A stretch of DNA of 64,000 bases. Origin: Paenibacillus nasutitermitis. Lineage in GTDB: Bacteria > Bacillota > Bacilli > Paenibacillales > Paenibacillaceae. The stretch covers positions 1,302,001 to 1,366,000 of the forward strand of contig NZ_BMHP01000002.1 in the NCBI RefSeq assembly GCF_014641075.1. The letters are read 5' to 3'. Positions 27,275-35,035 of the stretch are shown in pieces (the first letter of the stretch is position 1; each line of letters begins with the position of its first letter). A program made the translations under genes and the position numbers. The notes beneath the pieces were generated by a model, which saw only the letters and a list, made by a program, of their open reading frames with translations, ran no database searches and was not told where the DNA came from.

Positions 27275-28981
27275 ATGAAATTTATTTTTGATAAAATTAC
27301 GATTTATCCCAAGCTCGTGCTAACCTTTCTTCTGGTGCTGATTCCGCTTTTTCTGCTGAGCCTGATTATGAATCAATACGGCTCTGCCTATGTGAAGACG
27401 GAAATCACCAATTCGATGCAATCCAAGGTTCATTTCTATAATAGCGCGTTAGAGAAAGAATTTACCCGGATCATTCAATTGATGAAGGAATTTGCCAGCT
27501 ACGACGATCTGGATCTGTTAAGCAATCGCAGCGAAATCATGAGCTATTACGATCAACTGACATCCTTTCGTAAGCTGCAAAAAGAATTGTCTGTCATTAA
27601 AAATGCAAGCAATTATATTAAAAGCGCCAAAGTGCTCATCCCTGCCATTGATCGGGCATTATCGGACAACAGTATCGGAACGATTCCCAAAGATGAATTC
27701 GCCGCATTGAATGTAGTGACCAACATCTATGAATCGCCATTCATTTACTGGCAGGACCGTTTATTTATCAGCCTTCCTTATCCGATCCAATTGAACCGTC
27801 TTGCGCCTGAGTTTGTGGTTGACATTGAAATTTCGCAAGAGCTGCTGAAAGATGCCCTGCTGCAATTTACCGATCAAACGGCAGGCAGCACCATGCTGGT
27901 TAACCTTGATAAGGGCTGGAAAATAACCGGGGAGCATGCGCACGATGATTTCATTAAAGAATTAAGCTCCGCTTCCAAAGGTCTCCAATCCATGAGAATC
28001 GCAGGCCAAAATTTTTTGGTCGCTTTTGAAAAATCGGATATACTCGGTACGACGCTGGTCATGTATGAATTGGAGCAAAATGCGCTCGGGCCTTTACGCA
28101 AATTTACGATATGGTTTTGGATGATTTCCGGCCTGTCTTTCATCCTCATCATCATTGTTTCGTACTCCGTTTACCGGCTGATCCACCAGCCCTTGAAGAA
28201 CCTGGTTCGCGCCTTTCGGAAAGTGGAACAGGGAAATTTGAACTTGACTTTGGACTATCGCGGAAAGGATGAATTTCAATATCTGTATACGCAATTTAAT
28301 GCGATGGTACAAAATTTACAGCAAATGATCTATAAGGTATATGAGCAAAAGTATCGCGTCCAACATGCTGAATTAAAGCAGCTGCAGTCGCAGATCAATC
28401 CGCATTTTTTATACAACAGCTTATTTATTCTCTATCGGCTTGCCAAAAAAAATCGCGATGAGAATCAAATCAAATTCACCAAATATTTATCCGATTATTT
28501 TCAATTCATGACGTATAATTCAAGCGATGAGGTTTGTTTGGCAGATGAGGTTCAGCATGCTAAGAACTATGTAGAGATTCAAACGTTTCGGTTTGCAGAT
28601 CAGATTGAAGTGGTATTTCAAGAGCTGCCCGAAGCCTGCTCTCACATTATGGTGCCTCGCTTGATCCTCCAGCCGATTGTAGAGAATGCGTACAAGCATG
28701 GTTTGGAGCATCGACAAAACGGAGGCAAGCTGCATGTAACATTTGTTGAGCAAGACGATATCTTGCTGATTATGGTAGAGGACACCGGGAAACATGTTGA
28801 TGAAGCCGTTATCAAAAGCTTGCAGAAAAGATTAGATTCTACAGATGCCTCCCAAGAGACTTCGGGATTGATTAATGTGCATCGACGGCTTATTTATCGC
28901 TTTGGCGCGGACTTTGGTCTTGCCCTCTCAAGAGGTTTGCTGCAAGGATTCCAGGTTACGTTAAAGCTGCCGATGCAATAA
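27275..28981 (+). CDS. Sensor histidine kinase, YesM family
   Basis: 568 residues; GGGAGG precedes ATG 27275. Membrane segments at ~13-33 and ~278-300 enclose a Cache-like extracellular sensor. A HAMP domain (~301-355) is followed by the YesM/LytS-type His kinase motif QINPHFLYNSL with phospho-acceptor H377 and an HATPase_c domain (VENAYKHGLEH, DTGKHV). It signals to the AraC-type response regulator encoded 33 bases downstream. Position next to the importer suggests sensing of the oligosaccharide or of the loaded binding protein. Confidence 0.94.
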   Translation: MKFIFDKITIYPKLVLTFLLVLIPLFLLSLIMNQYGSAYVKTEITNSMQSKVHFYNSALEKEFTRIIQLMKEFASYDDLDLLSNRSEIMSYYDQLTSFRKLQKELSVIKNASNYIKSAKVLIPAIDRALSDNSIGTIPKDEFAALNVVTNIYESPFIYWQDRLFISLPYPIQLNRLAPEFVVDIEISQELLKDALLQFTDQTAGSTMLVNLDKGWKITGEHAHDDFIKELSSASKGLQSMRIAGQNFLVAFEKSDILGTTLVMYELEQNALGPLRKFTIWFWMISGLSFILIIIVSYSVYRLIHQPLKNLVRAFRKVEQGNLNLTLDYRGKDEFQYLYTQFNAMVQNLQQMIYKVYEQKYRVQHAELKQLQSQINPHFLYNSLFILYRLAKKNRDENQIKFTKYLSDYFQFMTYNSSDEVCLADEVQHAKNYVEIQTFRFADQIEVVFQELPEACSHIMVPRLILQPIVENAYKHGLEHRQNGGKLHVTFVEQDDILLIMVEDTGKHVDEAVIKSLQKRLDSTDASQETSGLINVHRRLIYRFGADFGLALSRGLLQGFQVTLKLPMQ

Positions 28982-29014
28982 ATCGCCATCCCATCAGGAA
29001 GGAACGGATTGCTC

Positions 29015-30643
29015 ATGTATAAAGTGCTGATTATTGATAACGAGCCGATCATTGTCGATGGATTATTCGACTTATTTAATGAAGTGGAGTATGTTGAACT
29101 GGAGGTTTTTAAGGCATACTCGGCTTCTGAAGCAATGGATCGCTTGTCGATAAGCGACATAGACATTGTGTTCACCGACATCCATATGCCCGAAATGAAC
29201 GGATTGGAGCTGCAGCAGCATATTAAAGAGCATTGGCCGCAATGCAGACTGATTTTTCTAAGCGGATTCAATGAGTTTTCTTATGTCCAGACAGCCATGC
29301 GAAACGGCGGCCTGGACTATGTCTTAAAAACCGAAGGCGACGAGCGAATACTTGAGGCTTTCGATAAAGCGGTTGCGAGCATCAGAGAGACTGCGGAAAA
29401 AGATCGTTTTATCAATGAGGCCAAGCAGGAAATGTATGTAGCCAAGCCTATGCTGCAGAAGGAATACCTCATCAGCCTGCTCGATGGCGACCGCGCCTAC
29501 AGCGAAATGATGCAGCGGCGGTTTGCAGAGCTGGATATTCCTCTCCAAACGGAGCTTCCTCTTCAGCTGATAGTCGGCCGAATGGACGAGTGGCCGGAGG
29601 ATTACACCGCTTCCGACCGGATTTTACTTATGTTTGCCCTTCATAATATTGCCAAGGAATACCTGGCTTTCTCGCTCGTGATCCCCATCTCGTACGACCG
29701 GACCAAATTTGTCTGGCTCGTCCAGGCCAAAACAATCGCTACCGCGGAATGGGAAGCCGCCGTAAATCAAATCCACGAAGCACTGGATGCGGTCCAATCT
29801 ACCTGCAAAAATTTATTGAAAATAACGATTTCGCTGGTGACTCATCGCGATCCTTGCCAATGGAGCGAGATCTCCTCCGTATTCGCAGGCTTGAAGCGTC
29901 TCTTGGGCCGCGGGTTAGGTCTGGGCAAAGAGATTCTGTTAACCGATGCTTCAAACGGACTGCCTGCTGCAGTTAAAAGCCCGATCGCCGATCACTATAT
30001 GCTGCAGAACCATCGCAAGAATGTTGCGCTATTGGAATCTCATCTGGAGGGAGGGGCTATACGGGAGTTTTCTGCTTTGTGCCGCTCTATGCTGCAATCA
30101 GCCGCGTTTTATCATTATGCATACACGGAAACTTATTACAGCATTGCGACGATGGCTTTATCTTATTTAAATCGTATGGAAGCCACGCGGAATTTATTGG
30201 AACGCCGCGATCTGGACGGTCTCATGCGCATCGAAGAGCATGAAACCTGGGAAAGCGCCGCCCGTTATTTTGAAGGTTTAGCCCGGCTGCTATTTGAAAG
30301 AAGGCAGCTTGAAAAGGAAGAAAACTCGCACGCCATCCTGGATCGCTTGCATCAATATATTCATGACCATTTGGATGATGATCTTACCTTGACCAAGCTT
30401 TCGGAAGTGGTTTATCTGAATCCATCTTATCTGTCCAGGCTATACAAGCAAATGACCGGGCAAGGGCTTACGGAATACATTTCGGAGCAAAGGATGGATA
30501 AAGCAAAAGCATTGCTGAAGCAAACGGCCTTCAAAATTCATGAGATCGCCCGGCAAGTCGGGTTGGAGGTGGGCTATTTTATCAAATTGTTCAAAAAACA
30601 TCTCAACATGACGCCTCAGGAATACAGGGAAATGGAAGGATAA
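29015..30643 (+). CDS. Response regulator with AraC output domain, YesN family
   Basis: 542 residues from ATG 29015; an in-frame TTG six bases earlier is possible but closer to the AGGAAGG site. Receiver at 1-120 with D8/D55 (FTDIHMPEMNG). A middle linker domain (~130-430) is followed by an AraC double helix-turn-helix in the last 100 residues (LTLTKLSEVVYLNPSYLSRLYKQMTG, then HEIARQVGLEVGYFIKLFKKHLN). It is predicted to activate the divergent importer operon through the repeats at 27164-27204. Confidence 0.94.
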   Translation: MYKVLIIDNEPIIVDGLFDLFNEVEYVELEVFKAYSASEAMDRLSISDIDIVFTDIHMPEMNGLELQQHIKEHWPQCRLIFLSGFNEFSYVQTAMRNGGLDYVLKTEGDERILEAFDKAVASIRETAEKDRFINEAKQEMYVAKPMLQKEYLISLLDGDRAYSEMMQRRFAELDIPLQTELPLQLIVGRMDEWPEDYTASDRILLMFALHNIAKEYLAFSLVIPISYDRTKFVWLVQAKTIATAEWEAAVNQIHEALDAVQSTCKNLLKITISLVTHRDPCQWSEISSVFAGLKRLLGRGLGLGKEILLTDASNGLPAAVKSPIADHYMLQNHRKNVALLESHLEGGAIREFSALCRSMLQSAAFYHYAYTETYYSIATMALSYLNRMEATRNLLERRDLDGLMRIEEHETWESAARYFEGLARLLFERRQLEKEENSHAILDRLHQYIHDHLDDDLTLTKLSEVVYLNPSYLSRLYKQMTGQGLTEYISEQRMDKAKALLKQTAFKIHEIARQVGLEVGYFIKLFKKHLNMTPQEYREMEG

Positions 30644-30669
30644 ACTTTGAAACGTATTAGCGGAACGGT

Positions 30670-31536
30670 TTACTTATTCTCTACAGGGATCCAAATTTCG
30701 CTTTTATTGTCTGGACTCTTCGTATCCCTATCTGTAAATAGAATCTCAGGACCTTCTACAACCTGATAATTAGATGAAGGAAACCATTCCGCATAAATTC
30801 GTCCCCAAACCTCCTGGATGTTGGTGGGATTACCAAGGACAGTGAAAATTGCCCAAGCTGAGGCTGCTACATCAAGAGAAGCCAGACCTAATAAATCTTT
30901 TTTTGTTGTTGCTACACCAATAAGATGATCAAGTTCAGCCTTTTCCTCATTTTCTCTTTCACTGATATTAAATGAAGCACTATATCCTCCAAGAGGTTCA
31001 ACATTTGCAAGAGATTTCAGCTTGGAGTAAACATCACCTGTTATTTTCGTCAACATTTCTGTTATAGCAGGATTTTCTCCTTTATAAACGAGAGGGATTC
31101 TTTCTTTTATACCTACAATTGTAAAAGCTTCTTTTTTTTCAATCCGATAAATGAATTCGCTTCCTCCTGAAATGGTTAATTGAAAAGTCATGCGTGGAAA
31201 AGATTTCAAAGACTTACCGGTTTTATTAACTTCGGAAGGGTTAATACCATGCAATTGATAAAAAGCTTTTGCGAACGAATCGGGTGATTGATAGCCATAT
31301 TTGATAGCAGCATCGATAACTTTCATATGTTGCCCCTTTAATTCAAAACCGGCCATCGTTAACCGTCTTCTTCTCACATATTCAATTAACGTAATCCCCG
31401 CTAAATAAGAAAACATTTTTTTGAAATGAAATTCTGAACAGCAAGCTATTCTTGCTGCTTCTGCCATATTTATATCATTTTCGAGGTTCTCCTCAATATA
31501 GGTTAAAGCATCGTTCATATGCTTCATTACATTCAT
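30670..31536 (-). CDS. AraC-family regulator with GyrI-like effector domain
   Basis: 288 residues. An AraC DNA-binding domain lies at the N-terminus (~8-110: [49 protein letters not shown]). A GyrI-like/AraC effector-binding domain (~125-285) follows, as in Rob/SoxS-like or BmrR-like regulators that bind small hydrophobic or drug-like molecules. It is divergent from the methyltransferase/kinase pair at 31.7-33.7 kb, which it may control. It converges on the yesN-like gene with only 26 bases between stops. Confidence 0.88.
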   Translation of the reverse strand: MNVMKHMNDALTYIEENLENDINMAEAARIACCSEFHFKKMFSYLAGITLIEYVRRRRLTMAGFELKGQHMKVIDAAIKYGYQSPDSFAKAFYQLHGINPSEVNKTGKSLKSFPRMTFQLTISGGSEFIYRIEKKEAFTIVGIKERIPLVYKGENPAITEMLTKITGDVYSKLKSLANVEPLGGYSASFNISERENEEKAELDHLIGVATTKKDLLGLASLDVAASAWAIFTVLGNPTNIQEVWGRIYAEWFPSSNYQVVEGPEILFTDRDTKSPDNKSEIWIPVENK

Positions 31537-31725
31537 GTCTTTTCACATCCTGTCCCTAATTATCATCACTTCTATCAAAGAAATCTCTCAACATTTAGTA
31601 TTTAATTTTATCGGGTCTTTGTTCTAACTAGTTTAATACTGTTGATCCGACTATAGCAATATCAGATTTGTCGGGAACAATGTTGCCAAAGTTGCTAATG
31701 TTTGTTTAAGAAAGGAGCTTCTTAA

Positions 31726-31931
31726 ATGAACTATTTTGCTACTGATCAAGTTTCTCGTATAAATCTAAAGCCATTCCTAAAAAAAGAGACATACTATCGC
31801 CCGATGTAGAGTTTCGACTAGAAGATCATCACGGACTTTTTTCACTTAAGTTAACTCATGCATCCTATCGATTTAGACGAAATGATAGACGTTTCTCTAC
31901 AGCATCTCTTCAAATCGAAATTAGTATTTAA
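31726..31931 (+). pseudogene. Small gene needing a -1 frameshift at an A7 tract (about 68 aa)
   Basis: ATG 31726 has a strong AAAGGAG site 8 bases upstream. Frame 0 stops after 27 residues. At CTA-AAA-AAA-GAG a -1 shift joins an open frame to TAA 31929-31931. The joined product has 68 residues (MNYFATDQVSRINLKPFLKK, then RDILSPDVEFRLEDHHG...). The stop is 17 bases before the methyltransferase start. The slippery heptamer A-AAA-AAA is in the correct phase, so this may be programmed or transcriptional slippage. A plain frameshift mutation or a read error is equally possible. Family unknown. Confidence 0.5.
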
Positions 31932-31948
31932 AGGGGAGATGAGGAACG

Positions 31949-32665
31949 ATGATTTATGAATTTGAGATTGAGAAAGAGGATTATAGTGATTTTGCAAGTG
32001 GCAGGGTGTTATATAATGCTCCAAATACAACGGCATTTCCTGTCAGGTTAGGTAAGGAGATTATGTCTAGATGTTTAACTCAATTAAGGAACGATAAAAA
32101 CTTAATTCTGTATGACCCATGTTGTGGTGGCGCACATCTATTAACGTTCATTGGGTTTCTGTATAGTGAAAACATAGCTGCAATCTATGGATCGGATATT
32201 GATGAGCAGGTCCTTGAATATGCACAACGAAACTTAAACCTTTTAACTGAGGAAGGTCTTCTTTCAAGAAAGGAACAACTCCAAAGGGATTATGATCTTT
32301 ATTATAAAGAGTCTCATCTGCATGCCTTGGAAAGTGTAGAACGTCTTGAAAGGTTAAATCAAACAGCCGTTAAACAACTGCAATGTTTTCTCTTTAATAT
32401 TGCGGGCGTTACACACCCCCCAATACAAAACGTCAATGTAGTCTTTACAGACTTACCTTATGGGAATATTGCCTATTGGAAGGGATCTAATGACAATCAA
32501 ATACAACAAATGCTCACTAATATTTACCAAATATTGGACTTGAACAATTCGATCGTTGCCATCGTTTGTGATAAAAAACAAATAGTGATGCATGGAGGTT
32601 TTGAAAAAATTCGTGCATTTAATCATGGTAAGCGAAAGATAACATTTTTGAAGCCATGCACCTAA
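31949..32665 (+). CDS. SAM-dependent methyltransferase, AviRa-like rRNA methylase
   Basis: 238 residues. Motif I is DPCCGGAHLLTF, followed by YGSDIDEQVLEYAQRNL for the ribose-binding acid, and a catalytic motif TDLPYGNIAYW in place of the usual N-P-P-Y. The DPCCG-LL signature and length recall AviRa, the 23S rRNA methyltransferase of avilamycin resistance, and TRM11-like enzymes. If correct it modifies rRNA and could confer antibiotic tolerance. Its neighbours are a small frameshifted gene upstream and an APH-like kinase downstream. The region is AT-rich compared with the flanking glycan loci, suggesting acquisition as a block. Confidence 0.65.
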   Translation: MIYEFEIEKEDYSDFASGRVLYNAPNTTAFPVRLGKEIMSRCLTQLRNDKNLILYDPCCGGAHLLTFIGFLYSENIAAIYGSDIDEQVLEYAQRNLNLLTEEGLLSRKEQLQRDYDLYYKESHLHALESVERLERLNQTAVKQLQCFLFNIAGVTHPPIQNVNVVFTDLPYGNIAYWKGSNDNQIQQMLTNIYQILDLNNSIVAIVCDKKQIVMHGGFEKIRAFNHGKRKITFLKPCT

Positions 32666-32758
32666 TTCGTTAAACACTAGCCCTTGCTATTACGAAAGTA
32701 ACGGGGATCATATAAAACCTGGAGCCCCTTAAAGTCAAAGGAAAAAGGATGGGAATAG

Positions 32759-33685
32759 ATGACTGTATACGAAAAACCAACATTGGAAACTTCGCAAGTG
32801 GAAGTTGTGCTGAGTAAATATTTTGAATCGAAAGTGACTGGGGTAACGCCATTAGAAGGGGGAAACTTAAGCGCTGTATTCTCCTTCTCGGTTTTAGATA
32901 AGGAATACGTTATTAAATTTAGCGATTTAGCAGGGAGTTTTGAAACGGAACGATTTATTTCAGACCTCTTAACATCACAGGGAATCCCGTTTCCTTCTTG
33001 TCTCGGGCTAGGTAAATTTAAATCATTTAACTATCTAATTTTAGAAAAGATCAGTGGACTCAATCTGGCAAGCTGCTCTCCTGAACAACAACACCAATTG
33101 CTTCCGGAGGTCATTCAACTTCTAACTCGGATGAACCACGTTAAGTTAGGTGAAACACACGGTTATGGATTCATTAATTCGAGCGGGAATGGTACATATA
33201 ATTCTTGGAAGGAATATGTAATTGCTGTTAATGCAGAGGATCAGGCAGGCACCTTCTGGGATGGGTGGTACAGCTTATTTAAAACTTCTTGCCTGGAGAA
33301 AGATGTGTTTGATGAATGTTATAACCGTTTATTGGCCTATTCCAGCTATAATGAACCCCATCGGTATTTTATTCATGGTGATTTTCATCAATTTAATATT
33401 TTATCTGATGGTCAGCGTATAACCGGTATTATCGACCCTAATGGTAAATATGGTGATTTTCTTGTCGACCTTGCAACCTTAGACTGGCATTTGAGGAAAC
33501 TTGATGTGATCCAGGAATACCAGCGTTATCAGCAACAGGTTGGCATTTCCATTCCTGATTTTAAGGAAAGAATAATTGGGGCCAAATATTACAATGGATT
33601 GATTGGATTACGCTTTTATGCGAAGATGGGATGGAATGATGCTTATTTCGGACTTCGCGAAGAGCTTTTAAAATTGACTAACTGA
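32759..33685 (+). CDS. APH-type kinase, hygromycin phosphotransferase-like
   Basis: 308 residues. Shows the aminoglycoside/homoserine kinase fold: a nucleotide loop region (PLEGGNLSAVFSF), K in YVIKFSD, the Brenner motif HGDFHQFNIL with catalytic Asp and Asn, and the metal-binding IIDPNGKYGDFLVDLATLDW. Members phosphorylate aminoglycosides, hygromycin, macrolides or small metabolites. It follows the AviRa-like methylase by 93 bases and ends in a terminator, so the pair may be a small resistance-like unit. The substrate cannot be read from sequence. Confidence 0.75.
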   Translation: MTVYEKPTLETSQVEVVLSKYFESKVTGVTPLEGGNLSAVFSFSVLDKEYVIKFSDLAGSFETERFISDLLTSQGIPFPSCLGLGKFKSFNYLILEKISGLNLASCSPEQQHQLLPEVIQLLTRMNHVKLGETHGYGFINSSGNGTYNSWKEYVIAVNAEDQAGTFWDGWYSLFKTSCLEKDVFDECYNRLLAYSSYNEPHRYFIHGDFHQFNILSDGQRITGIIDPNGKYGDFLVDLATLDWHLRKLDVIQEYQRYQQQVGISIPDFKERIIGAKYYNGLIGLRFYAKMGWNDAYFGLREELLKLTN

Positions 33686-33771
33686 AGACCTCACTCGCTG
33701 GAGACCATGATATTTTTCATTAAGTCATCTCTTTGCTCTTTCACCAGTGTTGTATCTATCGTTTGAAAGAT

Positions 33772-33804
33772 AAAAGCAACTCTTCTGCTGACGAGTTGCT
33801 TTTT
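33772..33804 (+). terminator. Intrinsic terminator after the APH-like gene
   Basis: AAAAGCAACTC pairs with GAGTTGCTTTT and the T-run follows directly. Confidence 0.85.
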
Positions 33805-33920
33805 GTGTTAGATTTCGGATTGTGCTCTTTCCACTCATTGCCGCTGCAATTCCACCTGGTCCTGGTCCATAAATCCCATCGGGACTTGAACCCTAGAGAT
33901 AGCGCTCAAGCTGGACGCAC

Positions 33921-33954
33921 AAAAAAAAGGCATAGCTGGAAACTTCCCAGCTAA
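33921..33954 (-). terminator. Intrinsic terminator of the 34-48 kb operon
   Basis: On the minus strand TAGCTGG pairs with CCAGCTA through a 7-base loop and, after TGCC, a run of eight T follows. It lies 18-50 bases after the stop of the dehydrogenase gene, the last gene of the operon. Confidence 0.85.
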
Positions 33955-33971
33955 ACCTCTTTCAAACCGTT

Positions 33972-34997
33972 CTATCTCGTTGGATCCAAAAATATTTTCC
34001 CATTGATAACTTTGCCTGCTACTAGATCTTGGAAAGCCGCATTGGCCTCGGTCAAGCCTCTCACTTCCGTCCAGCCCTCTTCTGTAATAACACCTTGCTC
34101 CAGCAATTGCACCGCATCGTAAAAATCCTGTCTGGTGTAGCAGAAGGAGCCTAGAATCTCGATTTCGCTACGGATTAGACGATTGATATACAGCTTCGTC
34201 TCGTCGATGCCAAGCCCAATGTTCATAAAGGTGCCCCCGGGACTCAGCAGTTCCATTCCCGATTCCCGCGTTGGCTGAAATCCCGCCGCATCGATAACGA
34301 CGTCTACTCCCTTACTCCCGAATAAGGCCGTTGCATACTCCTTCAAGCTCCCGCTTATCGGATTACATGTATGATCGAATTTAATATTGCGGGCCATATG
34401 CAGACGCTCATCATTCGTATCGACAATAAGCACCTCTGATGCCCCTAGCAAACGCGCAACTTTGGCACACAGCAAACCGATACCTCCCGCACCGAATACA
34501 ACAACATTAGGGAAAGAATGATGCTCCATTGCCCTGCGCGCCGCACGCAAGGAGCAGGCCAAAGGCTCGGCCAGACTTGCACGGTAAGGGTTTATGGACT
34601 CAGACACCGGAACCAGCGTGCTTTGTGGCACAACTGTATACTGTGCAAATCCTCCTGGGCGATGAATGCCTACAATTTGCCGTTTGGCACAAAGCTGAGT
34701 CAATCCCTTCAAGCAGCTTAAGCACTCGCCGCAAAATAATAAAGGATTAACAACGACCTTTTGCCCAACCGAATATTGGTTTGCACCAGTACCGTTTTGT
34801 TCAACTCGTCCACAAATCTCGTGCCCCATTATTAGCGGCGGTACTCTTAAGCTGTTATGACCGAGATATCCTTCAATTTCCGAGCCGCAAATACCTACGC
34901 CCAGTACCCGAATCAAAACCTCGTCAGCTTGCGGCTGCGGTACTTCGTGCCGCTCTGCGTTCATTGTTTCAGGGGCATTCCATACAATCACGTTCAT
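33972..34997 (-). CDS. Zinc-dependent medium-chain dehydrogenase (sorbitol/threonine DH-like)
   Basis: 341 residues, ATG 34997 with GGAGGAG upstream. Catalytic zinc ligands in GICGSEIEG and GHE; a structural zinc Cys cluster CGECLSCLKGLTQLC; Rossmann motif GAGGIGLLCAK with D in VDTND, indicating NAD. The length is typical of polyol and threonine dehydrogenases. As the last gene of the long catabolic operon it probably oxidises a secondary alcohol of the sugar or of an intermediate made by the Gfo/Idh enzyme. Confidence 0.9.
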   Translation of the reverse strand: MNVIVWNAPETMNAERHEVPQPQADEVLIRVLGVGICGSEIEGYLGHNSLRVPPLIMGHEICGRVEQNGTGANQYSVGQKVVVNPLLFCGECLSCLKGLTQLCAKRQIVGIHRPGGFAQYTVVPQSTLVPVSESINPYRASLAEPLACSLRAARRAMEHHSFPNVVVFGAGGIGLLCAKVARLLGASEVLIVDTNDERLHMARNIKFDHTCNPISGSLKEYATALFGSKGVDVVIDAAGFQPTRESGMELLSPGGTFMNIGLGIDETKLYINRLIRSEIEILGSFCYTRQDFYDAVQLLEQGVITEEGWTEVRGLTEANAAFQDLVAGKVINGKIFLDPTR

Positions 34998-35035
34998 ACT
35001 AATCTCCTCCCCAAACTTTCTTCAATACTACTCCC

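Noticed and set aside
33876..33900. GGGTTCAAGTCCC-like T-arm on the minus strand
   Set aside because: No acceptor, D-arm or anticodon arm could be folded around it; only a single arm-like match.
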